64,000 bases of DNA, from assembly GCA_002422085.1 (NCBI GenBank), contig DISZ01000010.1:261440-325439 (forward strand), read 5' to 3'. The position numbers were made by a program, and so were the translations under genes. Position 1 is the first letter of the stretch, and every line of letters begins with the position of its first letter. Positions 47,640 through 56,061 of this stretch are shown here, piece by piece. The notes beneath the pieces are model-generated. The model was given only the letters and a program-made list of their open reading frames with translations, did not search any database and was not told the DNA's origin. The DNA comes from Rhodobacteraceae bacterium UBA6197 (GTDB taxonomy: Bacteria; Pseudomonadota; Alphaproteobacteria; Rhodobacterales; Rhodobacteraceae).

Positions 47640-48952
47640 TGCTGACGACGCAGTTCAGCGCCTGCGCCAGACCGATGCGCCCCCGCCGATCCTGGCGTGC
47701 GCCCTTTCGGGCAGGGAGCAGTTCGCCGGTTCTGGCGGCGGACTATGTGGCCGGCCAGTTCGGCATTCGAACGCGGACGGGTTTCGACTCGCTGCACGAT
47801 TTTTCGCGGTCATCCGAGGCGACGCACGTTGCAGCCTCGGGGCTGTTGGCCGCCGCCGCCATCAATGCCCCGCGGTTTGACCATCAGGCGATTGGCGGCG
47901 CCCCGCTTGGCCTGCTGATCGAGGGCACGCGCAGCAATGCGTTGAGCCGTTCGCAAAACATCAGCAACGCGATCTGGGCCAAGGACAATGTCACCGTTCT
48001 GGCCGAAGCGGCGCTGGCCCCCGACGGCAGCACCAGCGCCGAAAAGATACTGGATACGGCGACATTCGGCCACCACCGGGTCAAGCAGTTCGGGTTGTCG
48101 GTGACAGCAGGCAATGCCTACACCGCCTCGTTCTTTGCCAAGGCGGCGGGGCGCAACGTCTATATGACGCTGTTTGACGGATCGGGTGCGTGGAGTGCGG
48201 CGTGCCGGTTCGATCTGCAGGCCGGGTCAATCGTCTCGCCCTCGGGCAGCACGCTGATCGGCGCGCGGATCGAACCGGCAGGGAACGGCTGGTATCGCTG
48301 TGCGCTGACGGCGAATGCAGTCGGCAACAGCACCAATGCGCAAGTGCTGATCAACGTTCTGGACGGTCTGGCGATGTATGCCGGTGACGGGCTGTCGGGC
48401 GCCTACCTGTGGGGGGCGCAGCTTGAGGTCGGGCGGGCGGCCTCGTCTTACATACCTACGCAAGACGTGACGGCGACACGCAGTGCCGACAGGGCCGAGA
48501 TCGGTTTGGGCGACTGGTTCAACCCGACGGCCGGGACCGTGCTGGCCGAGGTTGCGCTGCGGCGCGGCGAGGCGGGGCGCCACCTGTGGTCGCTGCATGA
48601 CGCCGCCGCCGGAGGGAACGCGCTGGGGGTGCGATTCGCCTCGCCTGCAAGCGGCGCGCTGGAGGCGGTGTCGCTGCGGGGCGGTGTGGTCGAGGCGCAA
48701 ATCGCACTGGGCAGCGCGGCCGAGTTTTCGGTGGCACGAGTCGCGCTGAGCCATGCGCCGGGGCGGATCGCGGCAAGCCTGAACGGCGGCGCGGCGCAGG
48801 TCGGCACCGGGGTGTCGCCAGCGGGCGGCTATCTGACGCTTCAGCCCGGCGGGCTTTTGACGACGGCAGGCAATGCCCATCTGCGCAAGATCGCCTATTG
48901 GTCGCACGCGTTGGACGATGCCGAATTGCAGGCGCTCAGCGGTGCGGGTTGA
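47636..48952 (+). CDS. ghsB: Head spike fiber protein of gene-transfer-agent type (Rcc01080-like)
   Basis: 438 aa. After a short basic start, the domain with GIRTRTGFDSLHDFSRSS, LLIEGTRSNALSRSQNISNAIW, and later YLWGAQLEVGRAASSYIPTQ followed by TRSADRAE is the phage head-spike-fiber module typical of tail fibers and GTA spikes. The C-terminal part (IAYWSHALDDAELQALSG) resembles the end of a LamG/concanavalin-like sugar-binding domain. In R. capsulatus GhsB tips bind capsule polysaccharide on recipient cells. The start is coupled to ghsA by ATGA. A strong bidirectional terminator follows. Function here is inferred from the family and from the flanking capsule genes. Confidence 0.72.
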   Translation: MMLTTQFSACARPMRPRRSWRAPFRAGSSSPVLAADYVAGQFGIRTRTGFDSLHDFSRSSEATHVAASGLLAAAAINAPRFDHQAIGGAPLGLLIEGTRSNALSRSQNISNAIWAKDNVTVLAEAALAPDGSTSAEKILDTATFGHHRVKQFGLSVTAGNAYTASFFAKAAGRNVYMTLFDGSGAWSAACRFDLQAGSIVSPSGSTLIGARIEPAGNGWYRCALTANAVGNSTNAQVLINVLDGLAMYAGDGLSGAYLWGAQLEVGRAASSYIPTQDVTATRSADRAEIGLGDWFNPTAGTVLAEVALRRGEAGRHLWSLHDAAAGGNALGVRFASPASGALEAVSLRGGVVEAQIALGSAAEFSVARVALSHAPGRIAASLNGGAAQVGTGVSPAGGYLTLQPGGLLTTAGNAHLRKIAYWSHALDDAELQALSGAG

Positions 48953-48959
48953 CGGGCGT

Positions 48960-48996
48960 GCATCGGCCCGGCCCCAAGCCGGGGCGGGGCCGATGC
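48960..48996. terminator. Strong bidirectional terminator between the spike pair and rfbA
   Basis: GCATCGGCCC-G-GCCCC-AAGCC-GGGGC-G-GGGCCGATGC: 15 base pairs with one G-G mismatch and a 5-base loop. It lies 7 bases after the ghsB stop and 4 bases before the rfbA stop, so it can end transcripts from both sides. Confidence 0.85.
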
Positions 48997-49000
48997 CGCC

Positions 49001-49864
49001 TCAAAGCCGCGCCAGATAGGCGCCGTAATCGTTTTTCTTGTAACGCTCGGCCTGGGCGTCCAGTTCGGCACGCGTGATCCAGCCCAGCTCGAACGCGATC
49101 TCTTCGGGGCAACCGGTCTGCAAGCCTTGCCGCTGTTCAAGCGTGCGCACGAAATTGCCCGCATCCAGCAGGCTGGCATGGGTGCCGGTATCAAGCCAGG
49201 CATAGCCGCGCCCCATACGCTCGACCGACAGCGCGTCTTCACGCAGATACATCTCGAGAAGGGTGGTGATCTCCAGTTCTCCGCGGGCCGACGGGCGCAC
49301 CTGACGCGCTCGCGCGGGGGCGCTGCCATCCAGAAAGTAGAGCCCCGTCACGGCATAGTTTGACGGTGGCACCACCGGCTTTTCGATGATCGAGCGGGCG
49401 CGGCCACCGGTATCGAATTCCACGACACCATAGCGTTCCGGGTCTGAAACGCGGTAGCCGAACACCGTGCCTCCGGTCATTTTCGCATCGGCGCGCGCCA
49501 AGAGATCGGACAGACCCTGACCAAAAAAGATATTGTCGCCCAGAACCATGGCCGATGGCGCCCCGGCCAGAAAATCCTCGGCCAGCAGATAGGCCTGCGC
49601 CAGCCCGTCGGGCGAGGCTTGCACGATCCAGGTGAAGGACAATCCCCATTGGCCGCCATCGCCCAACAGGCGCTGGAACTGCGACTGGTCTTCGGGGGTG
49701 GTGATGATCGCGATTTCACGAATGCCGGCCAGCATCAGCACCGAAATCGGGTAATAGATCATCGGCTTGTCGTAGATCGGCAAAAGCTGTTTCGAAATAC
49801 CCAGTGTGATCGGGTAAAGCCGCGTTCCTGACCCACCGGCCAGAATGATCCCTTTGCGCTGCAT
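49001..49864 (-). CDS. rfbA: Glucose-1-phosphate thymidylyltransferase
   Basis: 287 aa. The nucleotidyltransferase motif GGSGTRLYPITLG is at residues ~8-20, with LGDNIFFGQGL for the metal and Lys in IIEKPVVPPSNYAVTGLYF. AWLDTGTHASLLDAG is a family hallmark. It makes dTDP-glucose from dTTP and glucose-1-phosphate. It lies 1 base after rfbD in the order rfbB-rfbD-rfbA, all on the minus strand. The expected rfbC gene is not in the cluster. Confidence 0.95.
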   Translation of the reverse strand: MQRKGIILAGGSGTRLYPITLGISKQLLPIYDKPMIYYPISVLMLAGIREIAIITTPEDQSQFQRLLGDGGQWGLSFTWIVQASPDGLAQAYLLAEDFLAGAPSAMVLGDNIFFGQGLSDLLARADAKMTGGTVFGYRVSDPERYGVVEFDTGGRARSIIEKPVVPPSNYAVTGLYFLDGSAPARARQVRPSARGELEITTLLEMYLREDALSVERMGRGYAWLDTGTHASLLDAGNFVRTLEQRQGLQTGCPEEIAFELGWITRAELDAQAERYKKNDYGAYLARL

Positions 49865-49865
49865 C

Positions 49866-50717
49866 TCAGATCACCTCCAGTTCGTGCAAGACCTCGGTCA
49901 GCCCCTGCCGCCAATCCGGGCGCGCGATGCCAAAGGCCGCAGCAAATGCCCCGCACTCGAGCCGCGAATTCAGCGGTCGTCGGGCGGGGGTGGGATAGGC
50001 GGTCGTGGGAATGTCGATGACATCGACGGCCCGCCCGGCTTGGGCAAATATCTCACGCGCGAAATCGGCCCATGAGACATCCGGCGCGCCGGCAAAATGC
50101 CAGGTGCCCGCGCCGCTGCGCCCCGCAAGCAGGTGTTCGCCCATGCGCAACAGCGCCTGCGCGATGGCCCGCGCCGGGGTCGGCCCGCCGATCTGATCGG
50201 CGACGACTGACAGGCTGGCGCGGCTTTCGGAAAGCCGCAGCATGGTCTTGACGAAATTCGCGCCATGGGCCGAAAACACCCAAGAGGTGCGCAAGATGCC
50301 GTGCAAGCCTTGGGCCGCGCGCACGCCGGCCTCGCCTGCCAGCTTGCTGCGGCCATAGGCCCCCAGCGGCCCGGTCGGCGCGGTCACCGCCCAAGGCACG
50401 TTGCCCGAGCCATCAAAGACGTAATCCGTCGAGATATGCACGAACGCGGCACCGGTTTGGGCCGCGGCACGCGCCATTGCGGCCGGGGCCGCGCCATTGA
50501 CCAGATCGGCCGTGGCCTCGTCAGCTTCGGCGCGATCGACGGCGGTATAGGCCGCCGCGTTGACGATCAGCCGCGCGCCGCTATCGCGAACGATCCGGGC
50601 GCAGGCGTCGGGGTCGGCCAGATCGGCCTCGGCACGCCCCAAGAAGCGCGCGTCGGGCGCGAGGCGGCGCAGTTCGCACGCGACCTGCCCGGTCTTGCCA
50701 AACACCAACAGCGTCAT
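49866..50717 (-). CDS. rfbD: dTDP-4-dehydrorhamnose reductase
   Basis: 283 aa extended SDR. The N-terminal motif is VFGKTGQVACELRR, then NAAAYTAVDRAE, STDYVFDG, and the YGRSK active site. It reduces dTDP-4-keto-L-rhamnose to dTDP-L-rhamnose. ATG 50717 is fixed by ATGA coupling to rfbB. It needs the product of an epimerase (RfbC) which is absent here. Confidence 0.93.
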   Translation of the reverse strand: MTLLVFGKTGQVACELRRLAPDARFLGRAEADLADPDACARIVRDSGARLIVNAAAYTAVDRAEADEATADLVNGAAPAAMARAAAQTGAAFVHISTDYVFDGSGNVPWAVTAPTGPLGAYGRSKLAGEAGVRAAQGLHGILRTSWVFSAHGANFVKTMLRLSESRASLSVVADQIGGPTPARAIAQALLRMGEHLLAGRSGAGTWHFAGAPDVSWADFAREIFAQAGRAVDVIDIPTTAYPTPARRPLNSRLECGAFAAAFGIARPDWRQGLTEVLHELEVI

Positions 50718-51754
50718 GAAGCGACCCCAAGCCGCTGCCCGACACCATCGCGCGCCAGAAGCGGGCGCCACCAGGCCTCGTTGGCCAGATACCATGCGAC
50801 GGTCTGCGCGACCCCCTGTTCAAGGGTGACCGAGGGGCGCCAGCCCAGCTCTTTGCGAATGCGGGTCGGGTCGATCGCATAGCGTTTGTCATGGCCGGGA
50901 CGGTCGTTGACAAAGGTTATCAGCCGCGCGTGCGGCGCCGATTGCGGGCGCAGGCGATCCAGTTCGGCGCAGATCATCCGGACCAGATCGATGTTGCGCG
51001 CCTCGTTTTCGCCACCGATATTGTAGGTCCGCCCGATCTGGCCCCGGCTCAACACCGTCAACAGCGCATCGGCATGGTCCTCGACGAACAGCCAGTCGCG
51101 CACATTCGAGCCGTCGCCATAGACCGGGATCGGCGCCCCGGCGAGCGCCTTCAGAATGACCACCGGGATCAGCTTTTCGGGAAAGTGGAACGGGCCGTAA
51201 TTGTTGGAGCAATTCGTCACCAGCACCGGCAGGCCATAGGTTTCGCCCCATGCGCGCACCAGATGATCCGACGCCGCCTTGGTGGCCGAATAGGGCGAGC
51301 GCGGGTCATAGGGCGTATCTTCGGTGAATTTCCCGGTCGCACCCAGCGAGCCATAGACCTCATCGGTCGAGATGTGGTGAAAGCGAAACGCCTCGGGGCG
51401 GCCTTGCGCGACCCAATGGGCGCGCGCCGCCTCAAGCAGGTTGAAGGTGCCTGTCACATTGGTGTCGACAAAGGCGCCGGGGCCGTCGATCGAACGGTCA
51501 ACATGGCTTTCGGCGGCCAGATGCATCACCGCATCGGGGGCGTGGGTGGCAAAAACCCGCGCCAGAGCGGCACGGTCGCGGATATCGGCGCGTTCAAAGG
51601 CATAGCCCGGATCGGCCGCTACGCTGGCCACGTTTTCAAGGCAGGCGGCATAGGTCAGCGCATCCAGATTGACCACCTGATATCCGCGCGCAATTGCCTG
51701 ACGGATCACCGCCGAACCGATGAATCCGGCGCCGCCGGTAACCAGAATCTTCAT
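50714..51754 (-). CDS. rfbB: dTDP-glucose 4,6-dehydratase
   Basis: 346 aa. NAD motif GGAGFIGSAVIRQA, AAESHVDRSIDGP, the ISTDEVYGSLG active-site Thr-Asp-Glu, and YSATKAASDHLV (Tyr-x3-Lys) are all present. It converts dTDP-glucose to dTDP-4-keto-6-deoxyglucose. It is 80 bases after the glycosyltransferase stop, with no hairpin seen in the gap, so it may share the transcript of the long operon upstream. Confidence 0.95.
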   Translation of the reverse strand: MKILVTGGAGFIGSAVIRQAIARGYQVVNLDALTYAACLENVASVAADPGYAFERADIRDRAALARVFATHAPDAVMHLAAESHVDRSIDGPGAFVDTNVTGTFNLLEAARAHWVAQGRPEAFRFHHISTDEVYGSLGATGKFTEDTPYDPRSPYSATKAASDHLVRAWGETYGLPVLVTNCSNNYGPFHFPEKLIPVVILKALAGAPIPVYGDGSNVRDWLFVEDHADALLTVLSRGQIGRTYNIGGENEARNIDLVRMICAELDRLRPQSAPHARLITFVNDRPGHDKRYAIDPTRIRKELGWRPSVTLEQGVAQTVAWYLANEAWWRPLLARDGVGQRLGVAS

Positions 51755-51834
51755 CGTCCAACCCCCTGAAGGTCATTCCCCAGCCCGCGCGCCGGACCGA
51801 ATGCAAGCAGCCTTACCAGAAAACTGCGGTCAAA

Positions 51835-52938
51835 TCATGTCTGCCCGATCAAGGCGAAATAAGCCCGTCCTATCTCGGCCCAAGTGTATCGCGCACGCGC
51901 GATGCGGCCCATATCCGCGCCGATCATCGCGGCAGTGTCGGCATCAATCAAGGGCAGGCTTGCGACGATCTCGGCGGCCGAGGCGAAATATCGCGCCGCA
52001 CCCTCGGTCGTATGACGGTTGAAGGCGCAACCATGGGCCAGAACCGGGATGGAGAAATGCATCATCTCGACCAACGACGGGTTGGTGCCGCCCGCCGAAT
52101 GGCCATGCACGTAAACCCAGGCGCGATCGCGCAGCGCACGCAACCGGCCAGCGTCATAGACCGGATCAAGAAGCCAGAGGTTGCGGTGCCCCGCGTAGGC
52201 GCTGCGCAAGCTGCGGCCATAGTCGCTGGCGTCCCAGTTTCCGACAAAGACCAGGGGCTGATCGATCATGCGCGAAAACGCCTCGAGGATCATCGCCACA
52301 TTGTTTTCCGGCTCGATCCGGCACAGCGCCAGCGCATAGCGGGCGGGCAGATCCGCGCCGGTGCCCGCGTCTGGCGGGCAGGCCAAAGCGTGGTCGCCGC
52401 CATAGGCGATCACCTCACACTTGGCGCCGTAGGTTTGTGCGACATGGTCGGCGATCGCCTGATTGTCGGCCACCACCACATCCGACCAAACCACGGCGGC
52501 GCGCTCGGACAGGCGCAAGATCAGCCGCGCCAAGCCGCGCCACTTGTCGCGCTTCCATTCTATACCGTCGATATTGGTCACCACCCGCATCCGCCGCCCG
52601 CGCCGGGAAAGCCGAAGCAACGGCAGCGCCAGCGCCCCCGACACCCCCAACAAGAGCACCGCATCGGTGCCGCGCCGCGCCGCATCAAAGAGCGACCAGA
52701 TGTCATAGGGGATGCTTTGAACGCCATTGGCCGACAGCGGCAGATAGCGCAACGCGGCAGACAGGAACATGGGCGGTCGGTCGGGGTAGGCGCGGGCGCT
52801 GCAATAGACGGTCAACGCCTCGGCCCGGTTGCGGCCCTGATGCTGGCGCACAAGGTTTTCGGCCAGCGTCTCAAAGCCGCCATAGACTCCGGGCACGCCG
52901 ACGGTGCCCAGAATCGCGATCTGATGCACGCCGCTCAT
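51835..52938 (-). CDS. Rhamnosyltransferase-like glycosyltransferase (DUF1972, Cps2T type)
   Basis: 367 aa GT4-type enzyme. The N-terminal block VGVPGVYGGFETLAENLV is the DUF1972 signature shared with the beta-1,4-rhamnosyltransferases Cps2T and RgpA; NIDGIEWKRDKWRG and ICxxD-like ADNQAIADHV are typical. The second half has GTNPSLVEMMHFSIPVLAHG for donor binding. ATG 52938 is fixed by an ATGA overlap with the sulfotransferase. Its type fits the adjacent dTDP-rhamnose genes, so it probably adds rhamnose. Acceptor and linkage are not readable. Confidence 0.85.
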   Translation of the reverse strand: MSGVHQIAILGTVGVPGVYGGFETLAENLVRQHQGRNRAEALTVYCSARAYPDRPPMFLSAALRYLPLSANGVQSIPYDIWSLFDAARRGTDAVLLLGVSGALALPLLRLSRRGRRMRVVTNIDGIEWKRDKWRGLARLILRLSERAAVVWSDVVVADNQAIADHVAQTYGAKCEVIAYGGDHALACPPDAGTGADLPARYALALCRIEPENNVAMILEAFSRMIDQPLVFVGNWDASDYGRSLRSAYAGHRNLWLLDPVYDAGRLRALRDRAWVYVHGHSAGGTNPSLVEMMHFSIPVLAHGCAFNRHTTEGAARYFASAAEIVASLPLIDADTAAMIGADMGRIARARYTWAEIGRAYFALIGQT

Positions 52939-53936
52939 TGCAGGAAACGCCGCCGGATCGCACCCAGCACATTGCGGTTGCGCGACAGGTTCAGCGCCAG
53001 CGAAAGCACGCCCTTTGCCACCAGCAGTGGCCATTCAACCGCATAGCGCAACGCGGAAAGGCGCGGCCCCGCTGCAAGATAGCCCATGGCATGCATTTCG
53101 CGCGCGCAAAGACGTTCGCAGATCGCGACCTCGCGGTGGCTGAGCCCGCCCTTGCGCCAGCGACCCGAGGCTTCGGGGTTGATCCCACGCCGTCCCGGCT
53201 GATCGGCTTTGGCCGATGATCCGATATCTTCGGCGGCCAGCATCGACTCGTCGAATGCGATTCCCAGAAAGTCGCAGATCCGGGCCACGGTTTCACGCGG
53301 ATCTGCGATCAGATCCTCGAACCGCACGGTCAGCACCCGTTCGGCGGCCCCAAAAGCCGCCCCCCGACGCACCGCCGCCGACCAAAGCTTGGCCGCCAGA
53401 ACCGGGTGGTAATTCGCCCAGACCCGAACCGCCTCGCGCAGCGGCATGTTCCACGAGCCGTGGCGATAGGTCCGCCACTTGTTCTTTTGCGACAGCATCA
53501 CATCGCGCGGATCGCGCACCATGTTGATAAAGCGCGCCTCGGGAAATGCCGTGCGGATTTCGGCGATCGAGAACAGATAGCGTGGCGTCTGTTCGCAAGG
53601 CACGGTCTTGCCGGCGCGCCGGGTTTCGTGGCCAAGCACCGCGCGGTAAAGCGACAGCGGATCTGCCGCCGCCTCGGCCAAGATCCGTTGCGGCGCATCG
53701 CCCAATGTCGCCGGATCGGGACGCGAAAAGATGTTGCCCCGCGCCGAGGTCAGCAGCCGCACCACCAATACGCGCGCCGCTTCGGACGACAACGGGGCGG
53801 GGGACAACACCGCCTCGGGGGTAATCAGGTTTTCAAAAAAGTGCAGTTCTTCAAAGGTGTGAACCTGCGGATGCGCATCCAGTATGCGGCCCATCAGCGT
53901 GGTGCCGCTGCGGCTGTTCCCGACAACGAAAATCAT
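52935..53936 (-). CDS. Sulfotransferase
   Basis: 333 aa. The PAPS 5'-phosphosulfate loop is GNSRSGTTLMGRIL at residues 6-19 and the 3'-phosphate motif is VRDPRDVMLSQKNKW near 140. No signal peptide or membrane anchor is obvious. Cytoplasmic bacterial enzymes of this type transfer sulfate from PAPS to a carbohydrate or lipid. It is coupled by ATGA to both neighbours in the polysaccharide operon, which strongly suggests the repeat unit or its lipid precursor is sulfated. Stf0-like lipid substrates are the alternative. Confidence 0.85.
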   Translation of the reverse strand: MIFVVGNSRSGTTLMGRILDAHPQVHTFEELHFFENLITPEAVLSPAPLSSEAARVLVVRLLTSARGNIFSRPDPATLGDAPQRILAEAAADPLSLYRAVLGHETRRAGKTVPCEQTPRYLFSIAEIRTAFPEARFINMVRDPRDVMLSQKNKWRTYRHGSWNMPLREAVRVWANYHPVLAAKLWSAAVRRGAAFGAAERVLTVRFEDLIADPRETVARICDFLGIAFDESMLAAEDIGSSAKADQPGRRGINPEASGRWRKGGLSHREVAICERLCAREMHAMGYLAAGPRLSALRYAVEWPLLVAKGVLSLALNLSRNRNVLGAIRRRFLQ

Positions 53937-54850
53937 GCCGCCTGCCCCCGCACCCAGGCCCAGGTCTCGGCAAGGCCGTCGCCCAGCTCGCGCTGTGGCT
54001 GCCAGCCCAGATCGCGCTGCGCGGCAGAGACGTCCAGCACCACTCGCGGCACGTCAAACCCGCGCCCCGGCTTGCGGTCCGGCACCACGGGCGCGCCCAC
54101 TACCGCGCCGATCAGATCAATGATCTGCGCGATCGAGTGCCCCTCGCCGCTGCCCGCATTATAGATGCCTGTGACATCGCTTTGGCCCGCCTGCAGACAA
54201 AGCGCGGCCAGATCCTCGACATGGATAAAGTCGCGCACGATACTGCCATCACCCCAAAGCTGAATCGGCTCGCCCTCCTTGATCTTGCGCAGATAGGTGC
54301 CGATGACACCTTGCACCCCGCCATGCCCCTGACGCGGCCCGTAGGGGTTGGAGGCCCGAAGCACGATCGGGCGCAGCCCGTGAAGGTGCTGCTCCATGCG
54401 CAGGTAATTCTCGACCGCGACCTTGACCACACCGTAAGAACTGATTGGCCGCAGCGGGTGGCTTTCGGGGACCGGGTCGGATTCGGGGATGCCGTAAACC
54501 GTGCCGCCCGACGACAGGTAAACCAGACGCCGCACCGCCGCCGCCCGCATCAGGTCCAAAAGCCGCACCGTATTGATCAGGTTGCCCTGAATATCGGCCA
54601 CCGGGTCCAGGTTCGAGGTGGCCGGAACCGTGGTGCTGATCAGATGAAAGACACAATCGGCATCCGCCAGCGCCTCGGCCAGCGCCGCGGTATCGCCAAA
54701 CTCGCCTTGCACGAATTGCACACCCGCCGGTGTCGCGCGAAAGCGTTCCGGCGCGCGGTCAAACACCCGGACCCGGTGCCGCGCGGCCAAAAGCGCGTCC
54801 ACCAGATGCGAGCCGATAAAGCCGCTGCCGCCAATCACCAGTGCCCTCAT
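53933..54850 (-). CDS. NAD-dependent epimerase/dehydratase (UDP-glucose 4-epimerase-like)
   Basis: 305 aa extended SDR. GGSGFIGSHLVDALL binds NAD; SSGGTVYG (Ser/Thr) and SSYGVVKVAVENYLR (Tyr-x3-Lys) are the catalytic residues; RASNPYGPRQGHGG and GDGSIVRDFIHVEDLA are GalE-type. Coupled by ATGA on both sides. It probably interconverts a sugar nucleotide for the repeat unit. GalE, a uronate epimerase or a dehydratase cannot be told apart here. Confidence 0.85.
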   Translation of the reverse strand: MRALVIGGSGFIGSHLVDALLAARHRVRVFDRAPERFRATPAGVQFVQGEFGDTAALAEALADADCVFHLISTTVPATSNLDPVADIQGNLINTVRLLDLMRAAAVRRLVYLSSGGTVYGIPESDPVPESHPLRPISSYGVVKVAVENYLRMEQHLHGLRPIVLRASNPYGPRQGHGGVQGVIGTYLRKIKEGEPIQLWGDGSIVRDFIHVEDLAALCLQAGQSDVTGIYNAGSGEGHSIAQIIDLIGAVVGAPVVPDRKPGRGFDVPRVVLDVSAAQRDLGWQPQRELGDGLAETWAWVRGQAA

Positions 54851-56061
54851 TGCACGACCCTTTCATAGATTTCCAACAGCCGGGCGTAGATCGCCGCATC
54901 GGTGAATTCGGTCGCGACATAGGTCTGAACCGCTTCGCCCATGGCGGCGATCTGATCGTCGGGCAGCGCCACCACATCGGTCAGCAATGCCGCCAGCGCC
55001 GCCGCATCGGTCGCCTCATAGGTCCAGCCATGCGGCCCGGCATCGACCAGTTCGGGGATACCGCCGCGCTGCGATCCGATCACCGGTTTGGCGGCGGCGA
55101 AGGCCTGCAAGATCACATAGGGAAAGTTCTCGTGCCAAAGCGAGGGCACAACGACCGCCCGCGCACCGCTGAGCCAGCCCGCCAGATCATCGCCCCAGGC
55201 GGGGCCGACCACGCGCACATTGTCCAACGTGGCGGCGGCAGCGATGGTTTTGTCCAAATCCGGCCCGTCACCGACAATCACCACCGGCACGTCAGGTGCA
55301 AGCGCGGCCGCCGCAAGCAACACCTGCACGCCTTTTTCATCAATCAACCGGCCGAAATAGAGCAAGTAAGAGCCGACATTCGGCGCGACATGGTATTTCT
55401 CGGCATCAAACGGATTGCGCAGAAAGTCGATCTGCACCTTGCCCTCGCCCCAGAATTCTTCGGTCTTGCGGGCCATGAACCGGCTGGCAAACAAGAAACA
55501 CGACACGTTCTTGCGCCAGATGTTCAGGCGTTCGTGGACATAGGCCTCGGCCATGCTGGCGGCACTATAGGCAAGCGAGCCATGGCAACAGCGGTTCACC
55601 AGCGCGCGGTGAAAATGCCCGCCCTTGCATTCTTCGCAGATGCGGCCGTTGTGGAAGAGTTTGTAGTTCGCGCAGAGGTGCTTGTAGTCGTTGCACGACA
55701 GCACGACCGGAACACCGGCCTCTTGCGCCGCCTCGAGGATCGCCGGGGTCAGGCGCACATAGACCGCGAACGCGTGCACGACATCGGGGCGAAAATCGGC
55801 AATCAGCCGGGCCATCGCCGCCTTGGCATCGCGGTTGTAGATCAGCCCCGGCAAGTGCCGCACCCGCGTCAGAACCCCGCCCGAGCGGTAGTCGGCAGCC
55901 TCGGGAAAATACCCGGCCTCCGGCGCCTCCAGCCCCGGCTCTGCGGCCGAAAACATTGCCACCTGATGACCCTCGGCGCGGAGCACCCGGGCGACTTCGT
56001 GGTAAAACACCTCGGCGCCGCCTTGCACGGTATAATTGTTATGGGCAAGCAGGATGCGCAT
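54847..56061 (-). CDS. Glycosyltransferase, GT4 family
   Basis: 404 aa. HNNYTVQGGAEVFYHEVARVL marks the acceptor N-terminus and VVPSLWHENFPYVILQAFAAAKPVIGS the donor-binding loop with the E-x7-E-like pair. VCEECKGGHFHR and RCCHGSLAYSA contain several cysteines in a stretch often seen in GT4 enzymes with such inserts. Its start overlaps the polymerase gene by 23 bases, and its end overlaps the epimerase by ATGA. It transfers a sugar onto the lipid-linked repeat unit; specificity not known. Confidence 0.87.
   Translation of the reverse strand: MRILLAHNNYTVQGGAEVFYHEVARVLRAEGHQVAMFSAAEPGLEAPEAGYFPEAADYRSGGVLTRVRHLPGLIYNRDAKAAMARLIADFRPDVVHAFAVYVRLTPAILEAAQEAGVPVVLSCNDYKHLCANYKLFHNGRICEECKGGHFHRALVNRCCHGSLAYSAASMAEAYVHERLNIWRKNVSCFLFASRFMARKTEEFWGEGKVQIDFLRNPFDAEKYHVAPNVGSYLLYFGRLIDEKGVQVLLAAAALAPDVPVVIVGDGPDLDKTIAAAATLDNVRVVGPAWGDDLAGWLSGARAVVVPSLWHENFPYVILQAFAAAKPVIGSQRGGIPELVDAGPHGWTYEATDAAALAALLTDVVALPDDQIAAMGEAVQTYVATEFTDAAIYARLLEIYERVVQ

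Noticed and set aside
47373..48952. Remnant prophage
   Set aside because: No integrase, terminase, capsid or lysis genes are nearby; the pair stands alone, as GTA spike genes do.
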